Shown here one piece after another: positions 54,819-63,996 of a stretch of DNA of 64,000 bases. The notes under the pieces are model-generated. The model did not search any database. It was given only the letters and a program-made list of their open reading frames with translations, and had not been told where the DNA came from. The translations under genes and the position numbers were made by a program. Within the stretch, counting starts at the first letter, position 1. The number at the start of each line of letters is the position of its first letter. The stretch comes from an uncultured Rhodospirillaceae bacterium (GTDB lineage Bacteria; Pseudomonadota; Alphaproteobacteria; Reyranellales; Reyranellaceae): the NCBI GenBank assembly GCA_945952105.1, contig CAMFGZ010000002.1, forward strand, positions 186,001 through 250,000, given 5' to 3'.

Positions 54819-55925
54819 TCAGAGCTTTCCGGCCGCCGACTGGCGCGCCATGAAGTTGTCGAGCGTGTTCTCGGCCACGCGGAACCATAGGACCTCCTCG
54901 CCGCGGAAAGGCTTCCACGTCTCGAAGATCTTCTTCCACTTCGGGTTCTTCTCGTTCAGCTGCGCGAACACGTCGTTCGTCGCATTGAAGCAGGCTTCGA
55001 GGATCTGCGGCGAGAACGGCAGCAGCTTGGTGCCGGACGCCACGAGCTCGCGAACGGCCTTGGGGTTCTGCGCGTCGTACTTGGACAGCATCGACGTATG
55101 CGCCTTGGCGGCCGCGGCCTCGACGATCGCCTGATACGACTTCGGCAGCTCAGCCCACTTCGCGAGATTCACGTAGGCCGACAGCTGCGGACCGGCTTCC
55201 CACCAGCCGGGATAGTAGTAGTTGGGCGCAACCTTGTTGAAGCCGAGCTTCTGGTCGTCATAGGGGCCGACCCACTCCGCCGCGTCGATCGTACCCTTTT
55301 CGAGAGCCGGATAGATGTCGCCGCCGGCGATCTGCTGCGGCACCACGCCGAGCTTCGACAGCACTTCGCCCGCGAAACCGCTGACGCGGAATTTCAGGCC
55401 CTTGAGGTCATCGACCGTCTTGATTTCCTTGCGGAACCAGCCACCCATCTGCGCGCCGGTGTTGCCGCACGGGATCGAGTGGATGTTGTAGTCCTTGAAG
55501 AATTCGTTCATCGCCTGACGGCCGCCGCCCCAGTTCCACCAGGCATCCTGCTGGCGAGCGTTCAGGCCGAACGGCACGGCGCAGTCCAGCGCAAAGGTCA
55601 GGTCCTTGCCCACGTAGTAGTAGGACGCGGTATGGCCCATCTCGACGGTGCCGTTCTGGACGGCGTCGGCGACCTGAAGGCCGGGGACGATCTCGCCTGC
55701 GGCGAACAGGCGAATCTGGAACTTGCCGTCGGTCGCGTCGGACACATACTTCGTGAACAGCTCACCCGAGCCGAAGATGGTGTCGAGGGCCTTGGGAAAG
55801 CTCGAGGCCATGCGCCACTTGAGTTCCGGGGAGGACTGCGCGATGGCCGGCGCGGCCAACGTACCGGTGGCGGCGACCGCCGCCGTGCCGATACCGGCCG
55901 TGCGAATAAACTTGCGACGTTGCAT
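54819..55925 (-). CDS. TRAP receptor 3 (TakP/FcbT1-like DctP)
   Basis: 368 residues from the ATG at 55923-55925; upstream in-frame codons belong to the uppP side and are rejected. Signal MQRRKFIRTAGIGTAAVAAT to AIAQ. The mature part is LKWRMASSFPKALDTIFGSG, AQMGGWFRKEIKTVDDLKG, ALEKGTIDAAEWVGPYDD and GEEVLWFRVAENTLDNFMARQSAAGK. Its C-terminus is closer to receptor 2 than to receptor 1. Tandem duplication with divergence is the simplest origin. Confidence 0.93.
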   Translation of the reverse strand: MQRRKFIRTAGIGTAAVAATGTLAAPAIAQSSPELKWRMASSFPKALDTIFGSGELFTKYVSDATDGKFQIRLFAAGEIVPGLQVADAVQNGTVEMGHTASYYYVGKDLTFALDCAVPFGLNARQQDAWWNWGGGRQAMNEFFKDYNIHSIPCGNTGAQMGGWFRKEIKTVDDLKGLKFRVSGFAGEVLSKLGVVPQQIAGGDIYPALEKGTIDAAEWVGPYDDQKLGFNKVAPNYYYPGWWEAGPQLSAYVNLAKWAELPKSYQAIVEAAAAKAHTSMLSKYDAQNPKAVRELVASGTKLLPFSPQILEACFNATNDVFAQLNEKNPKWKKIFETWKPFRGEEVLWFRVAENTLDNFMARQSAAGKL

Positions 55926-56019
55926 TTGAACTCGACTCCCAAATCGTGTTGCAGAGCGGCACGGAATGCCGGCCTGATTTGCGCGGCTTATGACACGCGT
56001 AGCCCAAAAGGCAAAAGGT

Positions 56020-56826
56020 TCAACGCATGAGCAATAAGGTGAGCGCCAATGCGCCCACTGCAATGCGATACCAGGCAAAAACGGTGAAGCCATGGCGGCT
56101 GATGAACCTGACGAAAGCCCGGACCACGAGCATCGCCGACACGAAGGCGGCCACGAAGCCCAGCGCGATGACGCCCCCATGCTCCCAGCTCAACGACGAC
56201 CAGTTCTTGTAGAGATCGTAGACTGTGGCACCCAGCATCGTGGGCATCGCGAGGAAGAATGAGAATTCCGCCGCCGTCGCACGGTCCACGCGGAAAGCGC
56301 GGGCACCCATGATCGTGGCCCCTGCCCGCGACACGCCGGGAATCATGGCCAGGCATTGGCACAGGCCGATATACAAAGCCGTCTTCAGGTCGACATCGTC
56401 GAGGCTCTTGATGCGCGGTCTCTGCGCAAATCGCTCGATCAGCAGTATGGCGACACCCCCGACGATCAGCGCGATGGCGACGACCCAGGGGCTGAACAAC
56501 ACCGACTTGATGTATTTATGCGCAGCGACCCCCACGATGGCGGCTGGCAGGAAGGCCACGACGATGGCCGTCGCGAAGCGGATGGAACGCTTGTCGCGCT
56601 GCAGGACTCCCTCGACCGTCGTCCAGATCTTCGCGCGGTAGAGCAGGCAGACGGCCAGGATCGCGCCGAGCTGGATCACGATCTCGAAGACCTTGCCGGG
56701 CGGTCCCTGGAAGTGGAGCACTTCCTCGGCAAGGATGATGTGGCCCGTCGAGGAAACGGGCAGGAACTCCGTGAGACCTTCGACAACGCCGATCAGCAGC
56801 GCCTTCCAGATCAGCGTCAGGTCCAT
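56020..56826 (-). CDS. uppP: Undecaprenyl-diphosphatase (BacA/UppP)
   Basis: 268 residues, about eight transmembrane helices. It recycles undecaprenyl pyrophosphate for peptidoglycan and other polymers. The active-site segment VEGLTEFLPVSSTGHIIL (about residues 14-31) and the PGVSRAGAT motif (near 165) with its arginine are present; the usual second Ser of PGxSRS is Ala here. It starts two bases after the parC stop codon, so the two are transcribed together. Confidence 0.95.
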   Translation of the reverse strand: MDLTLIWKALLIGVVEGLTEFLPVSSTGHIILAEEVLHFQGPPGKVFEIVIQLGAILAVCLLYRAKIWTTVEGVLQRDKRSIRFATAIVVAFLPAAIVGVAAHKYIKSVLFSPWVVAIALIVGGVAILLIERFAQRPRIKSLDDVDLKTALYIGLCQCLAMIPGVSRAGATIMGARAFRVDRATAAEFSFFLAMPTMLGATVYDLYKNWSSLSWEHGGVIALGFVAAFVSAMLVVRAFVRFISRHGFTVFAWYRIAVGALALTLLLMR

Positions 56827-56828
56827 TC

Positions 56829-59069
56829 TCAGTCCTTAAATCGTTTGGCCCGCGGCCAACCCTTCTCCGGCATGCGTCCCGCCTGGGCGCGCTCGCCCCG
56901 CCAGAACTTGAGCTCGCTCGCCGGGATGGTCCGGTTGCCCCAGGGCAGTCCCTCGGAAAGCACGAAGGCTTGTGCATCCGACAGGCGATCGCCCTTCGAC
57001 TTCTGCAGCAGCACGCCGCGGCCTCGGCCCATCTCCGGCACTTGGTCGAGCGGGAAGATCAGAAGCTTGCGACCTTCGCTCAACACGGCCACGGAGTTCG
57101 CGCCCTCGGGCACAATGGCGAAAGCCTGCGCCTTCTCCTTGTCCGCAAGGTTCAGAACACCCTTGCCGTTCTTGGTCTGCGCCACAACCTCGTCTTCCGG
57201 CACGACGAAGCCGCGTCCGGCGTCCGACGCCACGAGGAACTTGCGGCCGCCCTTCAGCACTTCGAGCTGGACGATGTCCTGGTCATTGCCCAGCTCGATC
57301 ATCAGCCGGATCGGTTCGCCATGGCCGCGCGCGCTCGGCAGGCGGTCGCAGCCGATCGTGTAGAAGCGGCCATTGGTGGCGAACACAAGGATCTTGTCGG
57401 TCGACTGGGCGTGCACGGCGAAGCGCGCCGTGTCGCCTTCCTTGTACTTGAGCTCGCCGGCGGCCTTGTCGTCGAGATGGCCCTTGGCGGCGCGGATCCA
57501 GCCCTTTTCCGACAGGACGATCGTCACCGGCTCGCGCTCGACGAAATCGTCCATCGTGTGCTCGATCTCGGCGGGCGCGTCGGCCAGCTCGGTTCGACGG
57601 CGGCCGAGTTCGGTCTTGCCGCCGAACTTCTTCTTGGTCTCGCGCACCTCGTCGGCGATCGCGTTCCACTGGAGCTCGTCGCTCTTCAGCAGCGCCTTGA
57701 GGTCCTTGCGCTCGCCGCTGAGCTTCTTGTGCTCGCCGCGGATCTCGAACTCCTCGAGCCGGCGCAACGCGCGCAGCCGCATGTTCAGGATCGCCTCGGC
57801 CTGCAGGTCCGTGAGCCCGAAAGCCTTGATCATCTTGGGCTTGGGCTCGTCCTCCTCGCGGATGATCTTGATCAGCTTGTCGAGGTTCAGATAGGCGATG
57901 AGGTAGCCGTCGAGGATCTCCAGGCGGCGCTCGATGGCGGCCAGCCGGAAGGTCGAGCGCCGGATCAGCACCTCGCGCCGGTGATCGAGGAAGGCCTGCA
58001 GCGCCTCGCGCAGGTCCATCACGCGCGGCGTGTTGTCCTTGTCGAGCACGTTCAGGTTCAGCGGGAAGCGCGTCTCGAGATCGCTGAGCTTGAAGAGCTG
58101 CTCCATCAGCAACTCGGCCGGCACGTTGCCGGTCTTGGGCTCCAGCACGATGCGCACGTCATCGGCCGACTCGTCGCGCACGTCCTCGAGGATCGGCAGC
58201 TTCTTGGCGTTGATGATCTCGGCGATCCGCTCGATCAGCCGGCCCTTCTGGACCTGGTAGGGAATCTGGGTGACGACGATGCGGTACTGCCCGCGCGGGA
58301 GCTGCTCGACCTCCCACTTCGCACGCAGGCGAAAGGCGCCGCGGCCGGTCCTGTACGCCTCGACGATCGACTCGCGCGGCTCGACCAGGATGCCGCCGGT
58401 CGGGAAGTCCGGGCCCTTCACCAGGTCGACCAGCGTCTCGATGCGCGAGTTCGGCGTCTTGATGAGATGCAGCAGCGCGTCGCACAGCTCGCCGACATTG
58501 TGCGGCGGGATCGACGTCGCCATGCCGACCGCGATGCCGGCCGCGCCGTTGGCCAGCAGGTTCGGGAAACCACCGGGAAGAACGATGGGCTCCTCGGTCG
58601 AGCCGTCGTAGTTGGGCCGGAAGTCGACGGCATTCTCGTCGATGCCGCCCAATAGCGCCTCGGCGACCTCTGTGAGACGTGCCTCGGTGTAACGCATGGC
58701 GGCGGGATTATCGCCGTCGATATTGCCGAAGTTGCCCTGCCCCTCGATCAGCGGATAGCGCGCGGCGAATTCCTGCGCGAGGCGCACCAGCGCGTCGTAG
58801 ATCGACTGATCGCCGTGCGGATGATACTGGCCGATCACGTCGCCGACGACGCGGGCGCTCTTCTTGAAGGCGCTGTTGGGGTCGAGCCGGAGCTGGCGCA
58901 TCGCGTACATCAAACGGCGATGCACGGGCTTCAGCCCGTCGCGCACGTCCGGCAGCGACCGCGACATGATGGTCGACAGGGCATAGGACAGGTAGCGCTC
59001 GGAGAGCGCCTGCCCGAATTGCACCGGCTTTACCTCGGCCAGTTGGACGACGTTGTTGCGCTTTGCCAT
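56829..59069 (-). CDS. parC: DNA topoisomerase IV subunit A
   Basis: 746 residues. It cuts and rejoins DNA to decatenate chromosomes. The catalytic Tyr is Y127 in [10 protein letters not shown]. The winged-helix/QRDR region reads [19 protein letters not shown], with Gln where E. coli ParC has Ser80 and Asp at the Glu84 position. The tower and coiled-coil regions follow, and a C-terminal beta-propeller carries blades such as GWIRAAKGH and [11 protein letters not shown]. Length fits alphaproteobacterial ParC. Confidence 0.95.
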   Translation of the reverse strand: MAKRNNVVQLAEVKPVQFGQALSERYLSYALSTIMSRSLPDVRDGLKPVHRRLMYAMRQLRLDPNSAFKKSARVVGDVIGQYHPHGDQSIYDALVRLAQEFAARYPLIEGQGNFGNIDGDNPAAMRYTEARLTEVAEALLGGIDENAVDFRPNYDGSTEEPIVLPGGFPNLLANGAAGIAVGMATSIPPHNVGELCDALLHLIKTPNSRIETLVDLVKGPDFPTGGILVEPRESIVEAYRTGRGAFRLRAKWEVEQLPRGQYRIVVTQIPYQVQKGRLIERIAEIINAKKLPILEDVRDESADDVRIVLEPKTGNVPAELLMEQLFKLSDLETRFPLNLNVLDKDNTPRVMDLREALQAFLDHRREVLIRRSTFRLAAIERRLEILDGYLIAYLNLDKLIKIIREEDEPKPKMIKAFGLTDLQAEAILNMRLRALRRLEEFEIRGEHKKLSGERKDLKALLKSDELQWNAIADEVRETKKKFGGKTELGRRRTELADAPAEIEHTMDDFVEREPVTIVLSEKGWIRAAKGHLDDKAAGELKYKEGDTARFAVHAQSTDKILVFATNGRFYTIGCDRLPSARGHGEPIRLMIELGNDQDIVQLEVLKGGRKFLVASDAGRGFVVPEDEVVAQTKNGKGVLNLADKEKAQAFAIVPEGANSVAVLSEGRKLLIFPLDQVPEMGRGRGVLLQKSKGDRLSDAQAFVLSEGLPWGNRTIPASELKFWRGERAQAGRMPEKGWPRAKRFKD

Positions 59070-59123
59070 GGACCAGATTGACGAGGGGAAAGACCGCGGT
59101 TCCAGCCACGGTCGTGAATTATT

Positions 59124-59840
59124 CTAGCGTTGGAGCGATTCCATAAATCTCGACCGTGCGGGAGGCAAGGGCTTGTTGTGCGGCCAAAACACGTGCCGTT
59201 CGAGGAAAAACCCCGTCAGATCGAGACCCTGGCGCAGTTGGTCGTCCTCCGACGGCAGCCCGCCGGTGGATAGAAACGGCGGCAGCGGCAGCAGCTTCTC
59301 CTTGTAGGGGCCCGCGGCCTCCTGCGAGACGGCCCGGCCGGTCTTGGGCGAGACATAGGCAAGGTTCTCCGTCGAGCCGGTGGCGGCACACTTTTCCAGG
59401 TCGAGTCCGAACCCCAGCTCCTGCAACAGGCCGAGTTCCAGACGAACGTAGATCGTCGGCCATCCGGGATGGCCGAGCGAGCCCAGGAAAGCCCTGAACC
59501 CGTCGAACATGGCGGGGTGCGGCTCGCGCTCCGGCAGGGCGGCATCGATCACGGCGCAGGCCGCCGCCAGCCCGGCCAGTTCGGCGGCATCGTCCATCGC
59601 GCGCGCCGCGTGCGGTTCGCGCAGCTCGCCCGAATAATTGCCGAGCTGCTCGGACAGACGCGCCCGCCAGCCGACCTCGACCAGATTGCCGGATTGCCAG
59701 ACCGGACGGGCGCGCCGGGAGATGCCGCCCGGCACGAAACCCGAATGGCGCCCGTGGTCGCGCGTCAGCAGCGACACGACGAGGCCGGTCTCCCCGTGAG
59801 CCCGCGCCGCGAGCACGATGCCTTCGTCGTTCCAGTCCAT
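59124..59840 (-). CDS. recO: DNA repair protein RecO
   Basis: 238 residues from the ATG at 59838-59840. An OB-fold N-terminus (MDWNDEGIVLAARAHGETGLVVSLLTRDHG) is followed by the helical RecO_C domain (LYVRLELGLLQELGFGLDLEKCA-like, here IYVRLELGLLQELGFGLDLEKCA). The zinc cysteines of some RecO proteins are not all present. Works with RecR and RecF. It starts 43 bases from the divergent phosphatase gene. Confidence 0.93.
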   Translation of the reverse strand: MDWNDEGIVLAARAHGETGLVVSLLTRDHGRHSGFVPGGISRRARPVWQSGNLVEVGWRARLSEQLGNYSGELREPHAARAMDDAAELAGLAAACAVIDAALPEREPHPAMFDGFRAFLGSLGHPGWPTIYVRLELGLLQELGFGLDLEKCAATGSTENLAYVSPKTGRAVSQEAAGPYKEKLLPLPPFLSTGGLPSEDDQLRQGLDLTGFFLERHVFWPHNKPLPPARSRFMESLQR

Positions 59841-59883
59841 GTCCGTGTATGCCGCGTCCCGGGAAAACGCGCTAGGTTGGACC

Positions 59884-61443
59884 GTGACCAAAGCTGGGCC
59901 CAAACTCCCGCGGCGGACGGTGCTGGGTGTCGCTACGTTGGCCGCCCTGCCCCACCGCGTTTACGCGCAGACCCAATCGGCCAACCGCCCAAGGCTTCTG
60001 CAGGGCGTGCAATCGGGCGACGTCGGCGGCGACGGTGCCACACTATGGAGCCGATCCGACCGGCCGGCGCGCATGATCGCCGAGTACGCGACAACCGAGA
60101 GCTTCGCCGGTGCGACGCGACTTCGGGGACCGGCGGCCCTCGAGGAGACCGGGTACACGTCGCGCCTGCGTCTCAGCGGACTTCCGCCAGGCCAGACGAT
60201 CTTCTACCGCATTGCCTATGAGGATCTCTCGGACAGCAGCGCGACCAGCGAGTGGGCGACGGGGCGTTTCCGAACGCCGTCGGCATCCCTGGGTGACGTG
60301 AGCTTCGTCTGGTCGGCCGACACGGTGGGACAAGGCTGGGGCATCAATCCCGAGGTCGGCGGCATGACCATCTACGAGTCGATGCGGTCGCTGGCGCCCG
60401 ACTTCTTCGTACACTGTGGCGACACGATCTACGCCGACGACCCGCTCGCCCCCGAGAAGAAGCTGCCGGATGGACGGGTCTGGAAGAACGTGACGACAGA
60501 GGCAAAGTCCAGGGTCGCCGAGACGCTCGCCGACTTCCGCGGCAACCACCTCTACAATTTCCTCGACCGCAATCTCCGCCGCTTCAACGCCGAGGTCCCG
60601 ATGATCGCCCTGTGGGACGATCACGACGTGCTCGACAACTGGTACTGGGAGCGGTGGCTCGACGAGGATCCGCGGTACAAGGAAAAGAGCGTCGGTGTTC
60701 TCGCGCAGAAGGCCGAGCGCGCCTTTCGCGAGTTCATGCCGCTGGCCGATGGGCTCGACGGCACGATGCGCCTGTTCCGCAAATTCTCGCTCGGCCCGCA
60801 GCTCGATCTCTTTCGCCTCGACATGAGGAGTTTCCGTGCGCCGAACGGTCCCAACCGGCAGGAGTTCGGCGGGCTCAGCGCCGCCTTCCTCGGCATCGAG
60901 CAGATCATCTGGCTGAAGCAGGCACTGAAGGCCTCGACCGCGACCTGGAAGATCGTCGCCGCCGACATGCCGCTCGGCCTCGTCGTCTATGACGACTGGC
61001 GCCGCAAGTCGGGTTTCGAGGCCGTCGCCAATGCCGATGACGGTCCGCCGCTGGGGCGCGAGCTGGAGATCGCCGATCTGCTGTCCTTCCTGAAGCGCGA
61101 GGACATCCGCAACGTGCACTGGATCACGGCGGACGTGCACTATCCCGCCACCCACCGCTACGACCCCGCGCAGGCGGCCTTCCAGGACTTCACGCCGTTC
61201 TACGAATTCGTGTCCGGCCCCCTGTGCGCGGGAGGTTTCGGCCCCAACGCGCTCGACGGCACCTTCGGCCCGCAGGTGATCTTCCAGAAAGTGCCGCCGG
61301 CAGGCCGCTTCGACCTCTCGCCGCTCGAAGGCTCCTGCCATTTCGGGCACGTGAAGATCGACGGCAAGTCAGGTTTGATGACGGTCAGTCATCGCGATGC
61401 GAGCGGTGCGGTCATCCATTCGCTCGACCTTTCGCCCTCGTAG
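59884..61443 (+). CDS. PhoD-like alkaline phosphatase/phosphodiesterase
   Basis: 519 residues from a GTG at 59884; the earlier in-frame start would overlap recO. A Tat signal, LPRRTVLGVATLAAL, runs to HRVYAQ. A fibronectin-like N-terminal domain is followed by the metallophosphatase core with metal ligands in SADTVGQGWG, DFFVHCGDTIYADD, ALWDDHDVLDNW and ITADVHYPATHRYDP. It releases phosphate from phosphoesters in the periplasm using Ca and Fe. It stands alone on the plus strand between recO and era and breaks the normal era-recO adjacency. Confidence 0.93.
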   Translation: MTKAGPKLPRRTVLGVATLAALPHRVYAQTQSANRPRLLQGVQSGDVGGDGATLWSRSDRPARMIAEYATTESFAGATRLRGPAALEETGYTSRLRLSGLPPGQTIFYRIAYEDLSDSSATSEWATGRFRTPSASLGDVSFVWSADTVGQGWGINPEVGGMTIYESMRSLAPDFFVHCGDTIYADDPLAPEKKLPDGRVWKNVTTEAKSRVAETLADFRGNHLYNFLDRNLRRFNAEVPMIALWDDHDVLDNWYWERWLDEDPRYKEKSVGVLAQKAERAFREFMPLADGLDGTMRLFRKFSLGPQLDLFRLDMRSFRAPNGPNRQEFGGLSAAFLGIEQIIWLKQALKASTATWKIVAADMPLGLVVYDDWRRKSGFEAVANADDGPPLGRELEIADLLSFLKREDIRNVHWITADVHYPATHRYDPAQAAFQDFTPFYEFVSGPLCAGGFGPNALDGTFGPQVIFQKVPPAGRFDLSPLEGSCHFGHVKIDGKSGLMTVSHRDASGAVIHSLDLSPS

Positions 61444-61449
61444 TTTTTC

Positions 61450-61531
61450 GTCCGGAGCACAGCGAAGGACCCAACGGGACGTGCAGCCGACTGCTTAACT
61501 TATGGGAGACCCTTCGCTCCGCTCGGGATGG
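61450..61531. repeat. Imperfect inverted intercistronic repeat between phosphatase and era
   Basis: The left arm 61450-61473 is, in reverse complement, TGGGTCCTTCGCTGTGCTCC. The right arm from 61503 reads TGGGAGACCCTTCGCTCCGC. The arms share GGG, CCTTCGCT and GCTC blocks. This resembles dispersed repeat sequences between convergent alphaproteobacterial genes and may act as a bidirectional terminator. No U-tract is seen. Confidence 0.45.
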
Positions 61532-61538
61532 CAAGACG

Positions 61539-62471
61539 CTACGACTGATAATCCAGGCCGATCGAGCGGTAGTGCGAAGGGTCGTCGGCCCAGCGTTCGC
61601 TCACCTTCACGTGCAGGAAGAGATGCACCGGGCGTTCCAGCATCTGGCCGAGTTCGTGGCGCGCGCGGGCGCCGATCTGCTTGATGCGGGCGCCGCCCTT
61701 GCCGAGGAAGATCGCGCGCTGGCCTTCCCGCTGGACGTGAATCGTCTGCTCGACGCGCACGCTGCCGTCGGGACGGTCCTCCCACTTGTCGGTCTCGACC
61801 GCCGCCTCATACGGCAGCTCCTGGTGTAACTGCAGGAAGACCTGCTCGCGCGTGACCTCGGCGGCCAGCAGGCGCAAGGGCAGGTCGGCCGCCTGGTCCT
61901 CGGGATAGAGAAACGGCCCCGCCGGCATGGCGCGCCCGAAGGCGTCCAGCAGATCGCCGACGCCATCGGCCTTGAGCGCGCTCACCATGAAGGTGCGCTC
62001 GAACGGCACGATAGCGTTCAGCTCGGCCGTCAGCGCCAAGAGCCTCTCGCGCGGCACCAGGTCGATCTTGTTCAGGACCAGGAAACGCGGCGTACGCGAC
62101 TCCTTCAGCCGCGCGGCGATGGCCTTGGTCTCCTCGCCGGCGCCACGCTCGGCATCGACCACCAGCGCGACCAGGTCCGCGTCATCGGCGCCCTGCCAGG
62201 CGGCGGCAACCATGGCGCGCTCCAGGCGGCGCTTGGCGACGCGGAAGATGCCGGGCGTATCGACCAGCACGACCTGCGCTCGGGATTCGCCCTCGCCCTT
62301 GTCGGCAAGGTCGGTCATGGCGATGCCGGTCACGCGCATGCGCGTGGTCTGCACCTTGGGCGACACGATGCTCACTTTCGAGCCGACCAGCCCGTTCACC
62401 AGCGTCGACTTGCCGGCGTTCGGCGCGCCGACGACGGCGACGAACCCGGCCCGCGTTGCAGGCGTGCTCAT
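61539..62471 (-). CDS. era: GTPase Era
   Basis: 310 residues from the ATG at 62469-62471, which overlaps the rnc stop as ATGA. An essential 16S rRNA-binding GTPase for 30S maturation. G1 is GAPNAGKST, G2 includes QTTRMRVTG, G3 is DTPG and G4 is NKID. The C-terminal KH domain has the EGQRAIFLGKGGARIKQIG motif. Complete and normal. Confidence 0.96.
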   Translation of the reverse strand: MSTPATRAGFVAVVGAPNAGKSTLVNGLVGSKVSIVSPKVQTTRMRVTGIAMTDLADKGEGESRAQVVLVDTPGIFRVAKRRLERAMVAAAWQGADDADLVALVVDAERGAGEETKAIAARLKESRTPRFLVLNKIDLVPRERLLALTAELNAIVPFERTFMVSALKADGVGDLLDAFGRAMPAGPFLYPEDQAADLPLRLLAAEVTREQVFLQLHQELPYEAAVETDKWEDRPDGSVRVEQTIHVQREGQRAIFLGKGGARIKQIGARARHELGQMLERPVHLFLHVKVSERWADDPSHYRSIGLDYQS

Positions 62472-63226
62472 GCCCTGTCCAACCTTTCCAGCAATGTCAT
62501 GGCGGCCAACCGTTCGGCCTCGCGCTTGCTGCCGCCGCGGCCGCGCGCGGGATCCTGTCCCTTGACGGAAACGTCGACGACGAAGACCGGCGCGTGCGGC
62601 GGTCCCTCGCGATCGACCTCGATATAGGCCGGGAGCGGCAGGCGACGGGCCTGCGCCCATTCCTGCAGCGCCGTCTTCGGGTCGCGCGGCGCAACCGCCT
62701 GGCTGCTCAGCCGCTCGCCCCACAGTAGTTCCACGCTCGCAGCCGCGGCAGGCAGGCCCGCATCCAGGAAAATGGCGCCCAGCAACGCCTCGAGCGCGTC
62801 AGCGAGAATGTTGGGCTTCACGCTGAGGCCCTGCGCGCGCTCTGAATCGCCGAGGCGCAGATGCTCGCCAAGCCCGATCGCGGTAGCGATCTCCACCAGC
62901 GTCTCGGCCCGCACCAGCGCAGCGTGACGCCGCGCCAACTCGCCTTCCCGTTCACGCGGGAAGCGGCGCAGCAGCAGGTCGGCCATGGCCAGCGACAGCA
63001 CGCGGTCGCCCAGGAATTCCAGCCGTTCGTTGCCGTTGGGGAATGCCGCCTTCAGCTCGGGCCGGCGGTCGAGCGCACTGCGATGGGTCAACGCTTCCGC
63101 CGCGTACTCGGCGCGCGCGAACACATGCCCCACACCCTTCGACAGCGCCGTCAGATCGACGTCGGTCGAACTCAGTGGATTGCCATGAAGAAGCGGTTCC
63201 AGCGTATCGCCTGAGGCCATTTCCAT
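62468..63226 (-). CDS. rnc: Ribonuclease III
   Basis: 252 residues. It cuts double-stranded rRNA precursors and mRNAs. The catalytic signature is ERLEFLGDRVLSLAMADLL, the second acidic site is ADALEALLGAIFLDAG, and the C-terminal dsRBD starts near PKTALQEWAQARRLPLPAY and ends with GGSKREAERLAAMTLLERL. The ATG chosen overlaps lepB by 55 bases; a start nearer residue 20 has no clear codon or ribosome site. Confidence 0.94.
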   Translation of the reverse strand: MEMASGDTLEPLLHGNPLSSTDVDLTALSKGVGHVFARAEYAAEALTHRSALDRRPELKAAFPNGNERLEFLGDRVLSLAMADLLLRRFPREREGELARRHAALVRAETLVEIATAIGLGEHLRLGDSERAQGLSVKPNILADALEALLGAIFLDAGLPAAAASVELLWGERLSSQAVAPRDPKTALQEWAQARRLPLPAYIEVDREGPPHAPVFVVDVSVKGQDPARGRGGSKREAERLAAMTLLERLDRA

Positions 63227-63996
63227 GGCTCCAGCCAGCCTGCGGCCGACGGATCGTGCGAGAAGAAGATGAACTCCGCGCGGCCGACGAGGTTCTCCGC
63301 GGGCACGTACCAGCCGAGCTGGTCGCGGTCGCGAGTCGAGCCGGAGAAGTCGCGCAGCATCAGCCGCGTCCGACTATCGAGCGAATCGTCGCGATTGTCG
63401 CCCATGACGAAGTAGCTGTTCGCCGGCACGAGGAACTCGGGCGTGTTGTCGGCCATGCCGTCGTCGCGATATTCGAGCACGGTGTAGCGGCGCCCGTTGG
63501 GCAGCGTCTCGCTATAGAGCGTGCCCTTCTGGTAGCTGCCGTTGGTGCCCTTCACATGGTCGCCGATCTTCAGGCGGTCGACGGCGACGCCGTTGATGTG
63601 CAGCAGGCCGTTCGTCACCTGGATGCGGTCGCCCGGCATGCCGACGATGCGCTTGATATAGTCGGTGCGGTTGACGCCCTGCCCCTGGTCGCCCGGATAC
63701 TTGAACACGGCGACGTCGCCCCGCTCCGGCGGCGAGCCGAAGATGCGGCCCGAGAAGACGCCGAGCGAAAAGGGGAAGGAGTGCTTGCTGTAGCCGTAGG
63801 AATACTTGGAGACGAACAGGTAGTCGCCGACCAGCAAGGTCGGGATCATCGAGCCGCTGGGGATGTTGAACGGCTCGATCGCGAACGTCCGCACGACCAG
63901 TGCGATCAGCACGGCATAGACCACGGTCCGGACGGTTTCGCCCCATCCGCCAGTCTTCTCTTGTCCCCGCTTCCGACGCTCAGCCACGTCCGTCAT
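63172..63996 (-). CDS. lepB: Signal peptidase I
   Basis: 274 residues, complete at the window edge. One transmembrane helix lies near residues 22-40 (VRTVVYAVLIALVVRTFAI) after a basic N-terminus. The catalytic dyad is S49 in NIPSGSM and K115 in DYIKRIVGMPGDR. Box E is visible as YFVMGDNRDDSLDSR. It removes signal peptides from exported proteins, including the many binding proteins in this window. First gene of the lepB-rnc-era run. Confidence 0.96.
   Translation of the reverse strand: MTDVAERRKRGQEKTGGWGETVRTVVYAVLIALVVRTFAIEPFNIPSGSMIPTLLVGDYLFVSKYSYGYSKHSFPFSLGVFSGRIFGSPPERGDVAVFKYPGDQGQGVNRTDYIKRIVGMPGDRIQVTNGLLHINGVAVDRLKIGDHVKGTNGSYQKGTLYSETLPNGRRYTVLEYRDDGMADNTPEFLVPANSYFVMGDNRDDSLDSRTRLMLRDFSGSTRDRDQLGWYVPAENLVGRAEFIFFSHDPSAAGWLEPWKWPQAIRWNRFFMAIH

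Noticed and set aside
52242..55925. Assembly duplication as cause of the three TRAP receptors
   Set aside because: The copies differ throughout, including signals, cleft segments and terminators, so they are true paralogues.
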